A stretch of 64,000 nucleotides of DNA from Bacilli bacterium (GCA_024408335.1 JAKSVB010000008.1:1-64000), one strand, 5' to 3'. Counted from the first letter of the stretch, positions 15,016-23,399 are shown. Made by a program: numbers and translations. Notes: generated by a model from the letters alone, not told the origin.

Positions 15016-18000
15016 TGGACAAAGTCAAAAAGTCTAAGTTTACTCTCCTAATCACTTCTCTTTGCTCTGGAGCCCTTCTTCTTTCAAGCGGTTTCTCTTT
15101 AGCCTGGTTCTATAACGAAAAGAAGATCGATATCGATGATGGCCTTACTGGTTCAGTCCTTCAAAAGTATTTCCATAGCGGCACTGGCAAAAGCACAGAT
15201 CCTTTCATCATCACCCGTCCTAGACATTATGAAAACATGGTCCTTCTCCACTACAACCTTGAAGGTTTTGCGGAGCATGAATTCTACTACGAAATCGGCA
15301 CCGATATGGATGGTGACGGAGTCAAAGAAGTCTATAACTACAGCAAAGGCAGAGTCGAATACGTTAATGGAAGCCCATACTCCACCACTCTAAACTGTGA
15401 CCGTATTGCTTCTTTAGCGCCTCTTGGCTCAAAAGAGCTTCCTTTTAACTCCCACATTCAAGGTAACGGCATGACCGTCTCAGGCTTCAAGATCGACGCG
15501 ACTAGAGGCCAGTATTCAGATATCGGAATTTTTGGATTCGTTGGATATGGTACATGCTTAAATACATATTTCAGCAATTTCGAGATCGATACGACGGGCA
15601 CACATTACGATGAGCCTACCGATGAAGAATTGGCTTCAGGAACTGAGCACCTCCATAATGACGGCGCGATCCATATGGGCTATATCGCAGGTCACTTAGA
15701 CCAAACAGAAAACTTCCAAAACGTCTATGTCAATAACTGCACCCTCAAAGGCACAACAAACGGACTTCACGTTAATAACTATGGTTATTATGGAAGAGCG
15801 GAACAAGACGCATTAGGCGGTGGTTTAGGCTATGGCCGTGACTACACTTTCTCTTTGAATTCGCAATCCGTTTTCAATTACTTTAACTCGACCTATAACT
15901 CCATTAAAGACGATCAACTCGTTCTCAAAAACACAAGAGAAACAGCTGATGTAGCGCCTAATAAAGATGGCGACAAAATCAAGAGAATGACCGCAAACGA
16001 TCAAACAGCAGTCCCATTCTCTACAGCTGTTAGCCCTGATTCTGCAGCAGGCTCAGGAACGTATGTCATCAACAACGGTTATTCATTGTCCACTGCAGGT
16101 TATACCTCACCTGAGTTTGTTGAAAACAGACACGAATATAACGTTTACTACCAAGACAGGGAATACGTTGATAAAGACGATGGAGATCATTCTCATAACG
16201 GACAAAACAAAATCCCTGCGAGCACACCACTCTATTATGACCACTCTTTAAAAGGCGCTGGCGAAGGTTTAATTGTCGACAATAGCGATCCAGAAAACAG
16301 AAAAGAATATCCAACCGCTTATTATTTTTGGGACTCCGCGTCTAACAGTTATAAATACGGCGAATCATACGATAGAAAAGTCATAAAAGATGTTGATGTG
16401 TATCCTGTTAAGTTAACATTCAATGACTTTACGTCAGAGCCTTTCACATCAGCCGTCACCCCATCCATAAATTCGCTTAACATTGATGCAAGACTGTTTT
16501 TTGATGATCCTGGAATCAACGGAAACGCTTATAACTTTATAGCGTTGACGGTGCATCCGACCATTTCATCAAATGGAATATCCCGTACAATAAAAATGAG
16601 TTTTGACCCAATTCAGTTATCAGATGTTCAAGAAGGCATCCATCATTTTTCAATATTGCTTTCGTTTACATTTGGCACTTGGTTCACCGGAACACATAGA
16701 AGCATCTATCTTTATCCAAAAGGAGGCTATGACGAAACGGCAAACACTTTGGAGCAAGACGCAATCACCGTCAATGACGCTAAAGCAGGGAAACAGCTAA
16801 ATCTAAGTGACAAAAGCGCTTTTTGGTTTAAAGATTACGGCGATATTTCAAACACAAAAACCCCTTACAACGACTTAATCGACGCAAGCAAAAACCTAAT
16901 CCGAAGAATCCCTTTCTCCTTCGAGGATTCAAAAGACATTATTCACGTTGACCCAAGAACATTTGAAACTCCACTTAAATATAAAGAAGTCATTGATGGG
17001 GTCGAGCAAGAAGAGTTTATCGAAGTCGGTGGTTTAACGTCGGATAGTCACACTAACTTCAACTACGTTCCTGGTGTGGGCGAAAACCATGGGACTTGGA
17101 AATTGATAGTAGTTACAAGAGACGTCGTCGACAATCCAGACACGTTAGATTACTTCCCGTCCGAAGACAGCATCATCTATGGGTCCGGATACCGGTCTCG
17201 AAACATAGACGTTGTTGGAGGAGGCGCCGAATTCTATTACCGCAAGATCGGCAACACAAACATAGCCGTACTAGCATTAAAATCCGAACAAACAGCAGGG
17301 CAAAGAGTTGGTTTGCCTCCAACAAAAGGCCAACCTTTCTATGCAAACGAGCAATGTTCAAGTTCAATCGTCGTTTACCTCAAGAACACTTCGAACGCGA
17401 TAGACGATAGAGATGACCTACTTGGTAAAATCTCATTTACCTATGTCCAGGTTTCTTTCTTTGGAAACGGCATCGAAGTCGTTGATCCAACCTTCAAAAA
17501 AGGCGATGGTTTTATGTCGCTTAAGAGTGCTGGCACAAACACAGTTGAATCGAACGATGGAGGGTTCATCAACCTCACCCACACCATTTCTCTTGACCTT
17601 CTTGAAAGCGATGTCAAAAAGGTTGCGTACTGTGGCTTAGACGCTGATGGCAACGTTGTCGGAAGATACACGAGTAGCGGCGTTTGGGATCCCCTAACAT
17701 CAGAACCGCAAACAGATGAACAGAACGAAAGAGATCAAGCAAAGATTGATACATATGTTCTTGTTCTTGGAGGCCAATCGAATAACGCTAATAATGATAC
17801 ATGGATCACAAACATTGACTTCGAGTACAAAGCTCAAGATGGCTACGGCGGTACTTTCGGTTCAATCGGATATCGCAGTGCTACAGATGAAAAAATCGAA
17901 AACACCATCCTTAACTACTATCTTTCCAACCCAACAGCACAAGGAAAGCCTGCTGACTTTAGCTACTATGTTAACGTTAAATACGTGAGCAAAGATCCAG

Positions 18001-18197
18001 AGGATACCGAATATACAAAGAAGGGAAGATACTATATCACATGTTATAGCGATACCGATGTTAAGCTTAAGATATTCAACTATTACCCTGAGCTATACGA
18101 TGTGTATGTGAAATCTGACCCCGACGGGGACTTTGTTCAAGCGACAGGTTCTAAACCAGAAGTGACAATTGAAGCGTCAACGATACCAACGAGTTAG
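15015..18197 (+). CDS. Large surface protein with SipW-type N-terminus and beta-helix-like region
   Basis: 1060 aa. N-terminal hydrophobic segment ~9-31 ending in SLAWFYN, again SipW-like. From ~55 the pattern GTGKSTDPFIITRPRHYENM followed by FNSHIQGNGMTVSGFKI and GYIAGHLDQTENFQNVYV resembles the GLUG-like or right-handed beta-helix modules of adhesins. Acidic, Asp/Asn/Gly-rich, no C-terminal LPXTG or transmembrane anchor, so it is released or non-covalently attached. Cotranslated with the gene before it and under the same riboswitch. Confidence 0.75.
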   Translation: MDKVKKSKFTLLITSLCSGALLLSSGFSLAWFYNEKKIDIDDGLTGSVLQKYFHSGTGKSTDPFIITRPRHYENMVLLHYNLEGFAEHEFYYEIGTDMDGDGVKEVYNYSKGRVEYVNGSPYSTTLNCDRIASLAPLGSKELPFNSHIQGNGMTVSGFKIDATRGQYSDIGIFGFVGYGTCLNTYFSNFEIDTTGTHYDEPTDEELASGTEHLHNDGAIHMGYIAGHLDQTENFQNVYVNNCTLKGTTNGLHVNNYGYYGRAEQDALGGGLGYGRDYTFSLNSQSVFNYFNSTYNSIKDDQLVLKNTRETADVAPNKDGDKIKRMTANDQTAVPFSTAVSPDSAAGSGTYVINNGYSLSTAGYTSPEFVENRHEYNVYYQDREYVDKDDGDHSHNGQNKIPASTPLYYDHSLKGAGEGLIVDNSDPENRKEYPTAYYFWDSASNSYKYGESYDRKVIKDVDVYPVKLTFNDFTSEPFTSAVTPSINSLNIDARLFFDDPGINGNAYNFIALTVHPTISSNGISRTIKMSFDPIQLSDVQEGIHHFSILLSFTFGTWFTGTHRSIYLYPKGGYDETANTLEQDAITVNDAKAGKQLNLSDKSAFWFKDYGDISNTKTPYNDLIDASKNLIRRIPFSFEDSKDIIHVDPRTFETPLKYKEVIDGVEQEEFIEVGGLTSDSHTNFNYVPGVGENHGTWKLIVVTRDVVDNPDTLDYFPSEDSIIYGSGYRSRNIDVVGGGAEFYYRKIGNTNIAVLALKSEQTAGQRVGLPPTKGQPFYANEQCSSSIVVYLKNTSNAIDDRDDLLGKISFTYVQVSFFGNGIEVVDPTFKKGDGFMSLKSAGTNTVESNDGGFINLTHTISLDLLESDVKKVAYCGLDADGNVVGRYTSSGVWDPLTSEPQTDEQNERDQAKIDTYVLVLGGQSNNANNDTWITNIDFEYKAQDGYGGTFGSIGYRSATDEKIENTILNYYLSNPTAQGKPADFSYYVNVKYVSKDPEDTEYTKKGRYYITCYSDTDVKLKIFNYYPELYDVYVKSDPDGDFVQATGSKPEVTIEASTIPTS

Positions 18198-18208
18198 AGG
18201 CTACGAAT

Positions 18209-18481
18209 ATGAAATCAAAGAAAATTATTTGGGGAGTTATTTTTGGTCTCGATATCGGCCTTACTCTCTTTTTCCTAATCACCACGATAATAATGCTTGC
18301 TACTATGCCTAGTAACATTGATATCGCGCTTAATTATTATCAAGACAATTACATTGGTTATCTTCAAAAGAACTCCAATATGTTTTTAGTGCTCATTGTC
18401 ATACCGATGTTAGTTTTGTTTGTCGCTAACGCGGTAGGGTTAGTTATCTACGCTTTAAAGACAAGAAAGAGAACCGCGTAA
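18209..18481 (+). CDS. Small two-transmembrane protein
   Basis: 90 aa, not recognised. Two hydrophobic helices (~7-31 and ~57-82) separated by a short polar loop (NYYQDNYIGYLQKNSN), ending in KTRKRTA, so both termini are probably cytoplasmic. It begins 11 nt after the surface-protein stop with AGAGG at 18196-18200 as ribosome binding site. As third gene of the riboswitch operon it may assist export or anchoring (inference). Too short to be a SipW signal peptidase and lacks its Ser/Lys-His motifs. Confidence 0.65.
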   Translation: MKSKKIIWGVIFGLDIGLTLFFLITTIIMLATMPSNIDIALNYYQDNYIGYLQKNSNMFLVLIVIPMLVLFVANAVGLVIYALKTRKRTA

Positions 18482-18570
18482 AATCGTATGAAGTAATCTG
18501 ACAAGGTCGGTCGGTAATTATTCAATCACTATCGAAAACTGATTAAGACCCAGTCAAAGAAACATAAACA

Positions 18571-18598
18571 AAAACTGCCTGACACTTTTATCAGGCAG
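18571..18598 (-). terminator. Terminator of the lipoprotein gene at 18647
   Basis: CTGCCTGA (18575-18582) pairs with TCAGGCAG (18591-18598); on the reverse strand it is followed by TTTTGTTT. The remaining 18482-18646 holds nothing else recognised. Confidence 0.65.
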
Positions 18599-18646
18599 CT
18601 TTCATCTATTGCATATTCAAGCTACGCCAGTATAAGCGGCAGCTCT

Positions 18647-19135
18647 CTATCCTGTGCACCCGTAATAGACGGTGACATCGGAGTAGACTTGGTATCCATA
18701 TGGAACTTCTTGGGTTCTTTCTGGATCAAAGCATATTTGCGCTATGAAATAATAACCATCGCCTTTGACTTGGTATTTGGGTTTAATCTTCCTAGCAAAA
18801 TCTGAATCAACTTTAAGCACGGACCCTCTTGCGTATTCGATCGCGCAATCGAACCTAGGATCGCCCCATCCTCTGTCATTTACATAATAGGATTGATACA
18901 CGGTAACTGTGTAGAAATCCTTGATTTCGGCAGGTTCGGAAGAAATCGAAATATTGGAACTTGAAGAATCCAACGTGGAAAAGGAAGAAGCCGTGTCTTC
19001 GCTTGAAGCGACCGAAGTGGAATGCTCCGATGGGTCGGTTGGGTCACTAACCGGCTTAGAGCAGGACGCTAACGAAAAGATGATGGATGCCATCGCGGAA
19101 CTTGCGATTATTGATCTAAATATTTCAAACCTCAT
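18647..19135 (-). CDS. Ser/Thr-rich lipoprotein, module copy 1
   Basis: 162 aa. Signal peptide with lipobox LASC (~22-25), then a Ser/Thr/Asp linker (~26-70), then a domain with conserved aromatic residues ending in VYYGCTG. Everything from the lipobox on is nearly identical to the gene at 21105-21578, but the signal peptide is different and instead resembles that of the peptidase at 21584-22912 (MRFEIFRSIIASSA versus MEFKLLKSIIAWSA). RBS-like AAAGAGGG just upstream. Function unknown. Confidence 0.72.
   Translation of the reverse strand: MRFEIFRSIIASSAMASIIFSLASCSKPVSDPTDPSEHSTSVASSEDTASSFSTLDSSSSNISISSEPAEIKDFYTVTVYQSYYVNDRGWGDPRFDCAIEYARGSVLKVDSDFARKIKPKYQVKGDGYYFIAQICFDPERTQEVPYGYQVYSDVTVYYGCTG
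18651..19071. repeat. Direct repeat R1, copy a (421 bp)
   Basis: Aligns without gaps to 21109-21529 (offset 2458). It covers the body of a lipoprotein gene from just after the lipobox codons to the stop; the half nearest the lipobox is almost identical, the other end has scattered substitutions. Confidence 0.9.
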
Positions 19136-19150
19136 CTAAGCGCCCTCTTT

Positions 19151-19212
19151 AATTCTCTTTATAGTAGATAGTTTTTTTGCAAAGTCAAGAATTATACGAT
19201 GCGCGTAGAAGC
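19151..19212. repeat. Diverged upstream repeat R3, copy a
   Basis: Resembles 22929-22990 (shared ATTATACGATGCGCGTAGA at the outer end). It is the promoter-side flank of the lipoprotein gene here and of the peptidase gene there, and is clearly more diverged than R1 or R2. Confidence 0.7.
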
Positions 19213-19222
19213 TTGATTGCCA

Positions 19223-20440
19223 TTACTTTGCCCTAAGTTTTTTGTCGAATAGAAGTCCTTCGTCAAGATCGTCCCATCTCGAATACAAATAATAGTCGCC
19301 CATTGCGTCGCTATATCCTTTTGGGTATGTCCCTTCGCACATTATGTGCTCCTCGTATTCTTTCCTTAATTCATTGATGTCGTTTGAGTATTGAAGGTTG
19401 TTCCTCTTTGATGAGGCGATCGCATAATACTTTTCTTTGCTTAGGTCCTGACTATTTACACCATCGACGATTATGTCGGCGTACACATCATATATCGACG
19501 CGTTTAAAGCGATGCTATAAAGATCAGTGGTATTTCCTCCGCAAGGCCTCATGTTGCATTCAAGCCCTACGAATTCGCCTTTTTTCCCTAAGCCTTCCTT
19601 ATCCTTATTAAGAACGAAGAACTCGATATGGAAGAATCTTTTCTTGATCCCAAAAGCCTTGATGGCTCTTTTCCCTGCTTCTAGGAAGGAGGATGCGTCG
19701 ATGTCTTTCATCGGGAGATCAAAAGGAGCGATGTAATAAGAATCGTCACTCTGCTCTTCCACCATATCGCTGGAATTTGTATCAAAATGATTGCTTAAAG
19801 CGATCACGCAGTCACTATTAGAGTCGCAAAGACCATCGAAAGAAACGATGTTCCCATCAACATACTCTTCCATGATATATGTTTCTGGGAGTTTCTCTTT
19901 TAAGAATCCTCTTAATTCGCACTCATTATTTAATTTAAATGAATCGGTCGCCCCTACTCCGACGTTAGGTTTAACGAAAACGGGATAAGATACGCCATTT
20001 GCAAAAGAGATGGCAGCATCTAAATCCTCTGGCCCACCAACGAGGACGAATCTCATCGTTTTTATGCAAGCGGCTTCAAAGCACTTCTTCATTTCGCTTT
20101 TGGCTTTGATCTTTGCCATCTCGAAAGGAAGGAACCCTGAAGTAACCCCTAAGTCTTCTCTTAGCTTTGAATCTTCTAAAAGCCACCACTCGTTATTGCT
20201 TTCAATATAATCAATATGCCCATATTTGGATTCGTAATACCTACAGGTATCAAGCATATGCTGATAGACCGCCATATCATTGACTCTCGCATATTCAGTA
20301 AGGGCATCTTTGAGTTCGTCTTTTAGAGTATCGTAAGGAGCGTCACCAATCCCTAAGACAGTTACACCTTTGTTTTTAAGGGACACCGCTATCTTGTAGA
20401 AGGTTTCAGGGAAGTTTGGCGAGATGAAAATGTAATTCAT
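19223..20440 (-). CDS. ATP-grasp domain protein of unknown substrate
   Basis: 405 aa. ATP-grasp fold: ATP-binding strand-loop YPVFVKPNVGVGATDS (~165-180), TYIMEEYVDG (adenine contact), and metal-site motif GLECNMRPCGGNTTD (Glu and Asn ligands). Such enzymes ligate a carboxylate to an amine or thiol through acyl-phosphate; the substrates cannot be read off. The N-terminus (MNYIFISPNFP) is a Rossmann-like pre-ATP-grasp domain. The frame opens at a TTG at 20467, but ATG 20440 is preferred because a promoter ends 6 nt upstream of it. It is the cargo gene of module 1. Confidence 0.85.
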   Translation of the reverse strand: MNYIFISPNFPETFYKIAVSLKNKGVTVLGIGDAPYDTLKDELKDALTEYARVNDMAVYQHMLDTCRYYESKYGHIDYIESNNEWWLLEDSKLREDLGVTSGFLPFEMAKIKAKSEMKKCFEAACIKTMRFVLVGGPEDLDAAISFANGVSYPVFVKPNVGVGATDSFKLNNECELRGFLKEKLPETYIMEEYVDGNIVSFDGLCDSNSDCVIALSNHFDTNSSDMVEEQSDDSYYIAPFDLPMKDIDASSFLEAGKRAIKAFGIKKRFFHIEFFVLNKDKEGLGKKGEFVGLECNMRPCGGNTTDLYSIALNASIYDVYADIIVDGVNSQDLSKEKYYAIASSKRNNLQYSNDINELRKEYEEHIMCEGTYPKGYSDAMGDYYLYSRWDDLDEGLLFDKKLRAK

Positions 20441-20446
20441 AAACGT

Positions 20447-20475
20447 ATTGTATGAGGACAATCTCAACTATTCAA
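20447..20475 (-). promoter_or_regulatory. Promoter of the ATP-grasp gene (predicted leaderless)
   Basis: Reverse strand TTGAAT (20475-20470), 17-bp spacer, TACAAT (20452-20447), ACGTTT, ATG (20440). The start site would coincide with the start codon. Confidence 0.65.
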
Positions 20476-20548
20476 AATGAAACCGCTTTAAAAGATAAAA
20501 AGCCCGTTTCGTATATCATAAAACATGGTTTAATCGAAAAACTCAGAT

Positions 20549-20577
20549 TTGACATCATATGAATATGTATATATATT
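20549..20577 (+). promoter_or_regulatory. Sigma-A promoter of the small lipoprotein
   Basis: Perfect TTGACA (20549-20554), 17-bp spacer, TATATT (20572-20577). It lies outside repeat R2, so the second lipoprotein copy at 23024 lacks it. Confidence 0.75.
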
Positions 20578-20597
20578 GTTTATATACGAGGTAATTT

Positions 20598-21008
20598 ATG
20601 AAAAACAAGGGCTTTAAATTATTCGCTTTAACGGCAGCCGTTCTTGGGGTTTTAATGTTTTCTTCCTGCTCTAATGCCGAAAACAATCGAGACAAAGAAA
20701 TCGTTGATAGCTTGGAATTTGGCATCAAAAAAGAACACGAGAAAGGCGAGCTAATCGTCGGGCTTGACACTGGCACCAGCAAAGATATCGCCAGCAAAAA
20801 GACATCAGAAGCAGAGTACTTCAAAGGCACAAAGCTGAGGATCGAGGCATATAGTTGTTTGACTGGTACCCAGGTATACGACGATCTAATGTATCTTATT
20901 ACTCTGGAAGATAAGAGCGACGCTTATTTGATCGAAAGCGCGAAAACCCTCTCTAATTACAAAGGGGTCACGTTAGTCTCTTTTAACTATATTGCGTACC
21001 CTGCCTAA
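20598..21008 (+). CDS. Small lipoprotein, intact module copy
   Basis: 136 aa. Signal peptide with lipobox SSC (Cys at residue 24), then a ~110-residue alpha/beta-looking domain (ENNRDKEIVDSLEFGIKKEH) of unknown function. RBS GAGGTAA at 20588-20594, its own consensus promoter, and a strong terminator behind it. The part from residue ~14 on is repeated at 23009-23399. Confidence 0.75.
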   Translation: MKNKGFKLFALTAAVLGVLMFSSCSNAENNRDKEIVDSLEFGIKKEHEKGELIVGLDTGTSKDIASKKTSEAEYFKGTKLRIEAYSCLTGTQVYDDLMYLITLEDKSDAYLIESAKTLSNYKGVTLVSFNYIAYPA

Positions 21009-21030
21009 AAAATAGCAAGCACAATGAAAA
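20640..21030. repeat. Direct repeat R2, copy a (391 bp)
   Basis: Aligns without gaps to 23009-23399 (offset 2369), nearly identical. It starts inside the signal-peptide codons of the lipoprotein and ends exactly where the terminator hairpin begins; the two terminators differ. Confidence 0.9.
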
Positions 21031-21059
21031 CTGCCAGGCGTTTCCGCTTGGCAGTTTTT
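21027..21059. terminator. Bidirectional terminator between convergent lipoprotein genes
   Basis: AAAACTGCCAGGCG (21027-21040) pairs with CGCTTGGCAGTTTT (21045-21058, one G-U pair); A and T tracts on both sides. Confidence 0.85.
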
Positions 21060-21104
21060 AGCGCTCGCAAAATCTCGTAAGCATTCCCGAGAAGAGAATC
21101 GAGA

Positions 21105-21578
21105 TTATCCCGTGCACCCGTAATAGACAGTGACATCAGAATAGACTTGGTATCCACGTGGAACTTCTTGGGTTCTTTCTGGATCAAAACATAGCCGCTC
21201 TATGTGATAATAACCATCGCCTTTGACTTGGTATTTGGGTTTGATCTTCCTAGCAAAATCCGAATCAACTTTAAGCACGGACCCTCTTGCGTATTCGATC
21301 GTGCAATCGAACCTAGGATCGCCCCATCCTCTGTCATTTACATAATAGGATTGATACACGGTAACTGTGTAGAAATCCTTGATTTCGGCAGGTTCGGAAG
21401 AAATCGAAATATTGGAACTTGAAGAATCCAACGTGGAAAAGGAAGAAGCCGTGTCTTCGCTTGAAGCGACCGAAGTGGAATGCTCCGATGGGTCGGTTGG
21501 GTCACTAACCGGCTTAGAGCAGGACGCTAGGGCGAATAGAGTCGATGCCATTAATACTAATGTTTTCGTCATTTTCAT
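21105..21578 (-). CDS. Ser/Thr-rich lipoprotein, module copy 2
   Basis: 157 aa. Signal MKMTKTLVLMASTLFALASC with lipobox LASC, then the same Ser/Thr-rich linker and domain as the gene at 18647-19135. The frame is open to 21644 inside the peptidase gene, but 21578 is chosen because GAGG (21587-21590) sits 8 nt upstream and the result is a clean lipoprotein signal. It follows the peptidase stop by 5 nt, so here it is the second gene of a peptidase-lipoprotein operon, whereas copy 1 stands alone. Confidence 0.75.
   Translation of the reverse strand: MKMTKTLVLMASTLFALASCSKPVSDPTDPSEHSTSVASSEDTASSFSTLDSSSSNISISSEPAEIKDFYTVTVYQSYYVNDRGWGDPRFDCTIEYARGSVLKVDSDFARKIKPKYQVKGDGYYHIERLCFDPERTQEVPRGYQVYSDVTVYYGCTG
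21109..21529. repeat. Direct repeat R1, copy b
   Basis: Second copy of the 421-bp repeat; partner at 18651-19071. Confidence 0.9.
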
Positions 21579-21583
21579 CGTTT

Positions 21584-22912
21584 TTACCTCAAAGGCCAAG
21601 AATTTGAGAGAACCTGATGGCAGTAAATGCATTCTTCTTGCCAAATGCCGAACCTTCTCCGTATGTGGTTTTCATCGGCCACATAACCGCACATGCAGTA
21701 ATTTCTGTGCACCGTGTTGCTGCCAATTGGGTACGCCGTATACGAATGCCTATGACTGCCGAGTGTGCAACTGCATACATTTTGCCCATTGACCGAAAAT
21801 TGATCGTTGTGAACGTGCGGCATGTCGTGGAAATCAAGATAGCAGAAATCGTCTATCTCATAGAACATGTCCATGAGGTTCGAGTATGAACCGGATCTGT
21901 ATCCAGTGTGGCCATATAGGTCTTCGGTGATCTCCTCATAATCATAAGCGACCGTAATATGTCCTGACAAGCCATTAGTATTGTCCACCGTACCAAAAAT
22001 GTAATTGCCTTGATCATCCTTAGGCCTCAGTCTTCCACCAATGATTAGAGGCTTCCCTTTGTCAATGAGAGTAAGCATATCATACAACATGTTTGCTTTT
22101 TTGGACTCTTCGGTGGAACCTTCATAATCATCTACATCTTTTGTATATACGCTTACTTTGTCCGAAATGTTAAGCCGAGAAAAGAGAACACACAAAATAT
22201 CTTTGACCTGATGCAAATTTGATGCCGGATCAGCGCGTTCTTGTCTATCCCAAATCCCTTCGTCGACGGCTAGTTTGTATAGGTAAGCGATAAAAGAGCT
22301 ATCTAGTTGCCCCATCTTATCGTTGTAATATGAGTCATAGAGTCTTCTGAATTCATCACTCCCCACGCCATAACTATTTGCCCTATCGTAGGGGAAACTA
22401 ATATCCTGGTCCACGGCACAAGGGGAGTTGAATTGACTGGAAGGAGAGTCCAGGAAAGTCTTGCTAGATTGAAGGTATTGGGAAGGCAAAACGGAAAGAT
22501 TCCAGTAATAAGCGTAATAGCTGAGCATCATCGATATGGCTACATAGCCACAGTTTCCCACGTTGTTTTTCGGAAGATTGCTAGAAAGCCCTCTAAAATA
22601 ATCTTTGCAGAAAAGCGGAGAATCTGAAAAAGCCGCCGTTCTGTTCGGAAGCGGAACGTTGATTATCGGAGGCAAACCCGCGAAATCGGGTTGATCGACA
22701 CGATCAGATTCGCATACATGTTCCTCAAATTCGATAAGTCCATAATCGGCAGCAGTTTCATCTCCTTCGGCGGCTCCGCATAGGTAATTCGCTGTGTTGT
22801 CATCTGTCTGGTTTTTGCCAGCGTTTGCAAACCAAGATGTGCAGACGCAAGAAAAACTGGCAGACGCGATCGCAGACCATGCGATTATCGACTTTAACAA
22901 TTTAAATTCCAT
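21584..22912 (-). CDS. Secreted papain-like (C39-type) cysteine peptidase with Cys/His-rich tail
   Basis: 442 aa. Signal peptide residues 1-31 (cleavage plausible after ANA; SFSC at 19-22 could alternatively be a lipobox). Catalytic Cys121 in NVGNCGYVAISMML and His318 in GLSGHITVAYDY fit a papain/C39-like fold. After the domain there is a Cys/His-rich tail (~345-440: VCSCTLGSHRH, HRNYCMCG, ECIYCHQ) that probably binds zinc; such HxxCxCG tails occur in extracellular proteins of gut Firmicutes. GGGG 8-11 nt upstream acts as a weak ribosome binding site. Cargo gene of module 2; substrate unknown. Confidence 0.75.
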   Translation of the reverse strand: MEFKLLKSIIAWSAIASASFSCVCTSWFANAGKNQTDDNTANYLCGAAEGDETAADYGLIEFEEHVCESDRVDQPDFAGLPPIINVPLPNRTAAFSDSPLFCKDYFRGLSSNLPKNNVGNCGYVAISMMLSYYAYYWNLSVLPSQYLQSSKTFLDSPSSQFNSPCAVDQDISFPYDRANSYGVGSDEFRRLYDSYYNDKMGQLDSSFIAYLYKLAVDEGIWDRQERADPASNLHQVKDILCVLFSRLNISDKVSVYTKDVDDYEGSTEESKKANMLYDMLTLIDKGKPLIIGGRLRPKDDQGNYIFGTVDNTNGLSGHITVAYDYEEITEDLYGHTGYRSGSYSNLMDMFYEIDDFCYLDFHDMPHVHNDQFSVNGQNVCSCTLGSHRHSYTAYPIGSNTVHRNYCMCGYVADENHIRRRFGIWQEECIYCHQVLSNSWPLR

Positions 22913-22928
22913 ATATTTGCCCCATTTA

Positions 22929-22990
22929 TTCCCTTTATACTACACAATCTATTTTGCTAAATCAAGCAATTATACGATGCGCGTAGACGC
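22929..22990. repeat. Diverged upstream repeat R3, copy b
   Basis: Upstream flank of the peptidase gene; partner at 19151-19212. Confidence 0.7.
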
Positions 22991-23008
22991 TAGATCCGCC
23001 ACTACTTC

Positions 23009-23399
23009 GTTCTTGGGGGTTTAATGATTTCTTCCTGTTCTAATGCCGAAAACAATCGAGACAAAGAAATCGTTGATAGCTTGGAATTTGGCATCAAAAA
23101 AGAACACGAGAAAGGCGAGCTAATCGTCGGGCTTGACACTGGCACCAGCAAAGATATCGCCAGCAAAAAGACATCAGAAGCAGAGTACTTCAAAGGCACA
23201 AAGCTGAGGATCGAGGCATATAGTTGTTTGACTGGTACCCAGGTATACGACGATCTAATGTATCTTATTACTCTGGAAGATAAGAGCGACGCTTATTTGA
23301 TCGAAAGCGCGAAAACCCTTTCTAATTACAAAGGGGTCACGTTAGTTTCTTTTAACTATATTGCGTACCCTGTCTAAAAAATAGCAAGCACAATGAAAA
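23009..23399. repeat. Direct repeat R2, copy b
   Basis: Second copy of the 391-bp repeat; partner at 20640-21030. It begins directly after the R3b flank, without the promoter and first 14 codons of the lipoprotein gene. Confidence 0.9.
23024..23377 (+). pseudogene. 5'-truncated copy of the small lipoprotein gene
   Basis: The remaining frame reads MISSCSNAENNRDKEIVD and is otherwise almost identical to 20655-21008. Promoter, Shine-Dalgarno sequence and hydrophobic signal are missing; in frame upstream there is a stop at 22991-22993. A product from ATG 23024 could not be exported. The body has no stops or frameshifts, so the duplication is recent or homogenised by gene conversion. Confidence 0.75.

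Noticed and set aside
18209..18481. Small membrane protein as a SipW signal peptidase
   Set aside because: Only 90 aa with no S26 catalytic Ser/Lys or His motifs; two helices only.
21379..21792. 137-aa open frame spanning the repeat and peptidase gene on the + strand
   Set aside because: Antisense to two supported genes; its sequence in the R1 part repeats at 18921 only because R1 is duplicated.
23009..23060. Frameshift in the second lipoprotein copy
   Set aside because: Alignment to the first copy is gap-free; the copy is truncated upstream, not frameshifted.
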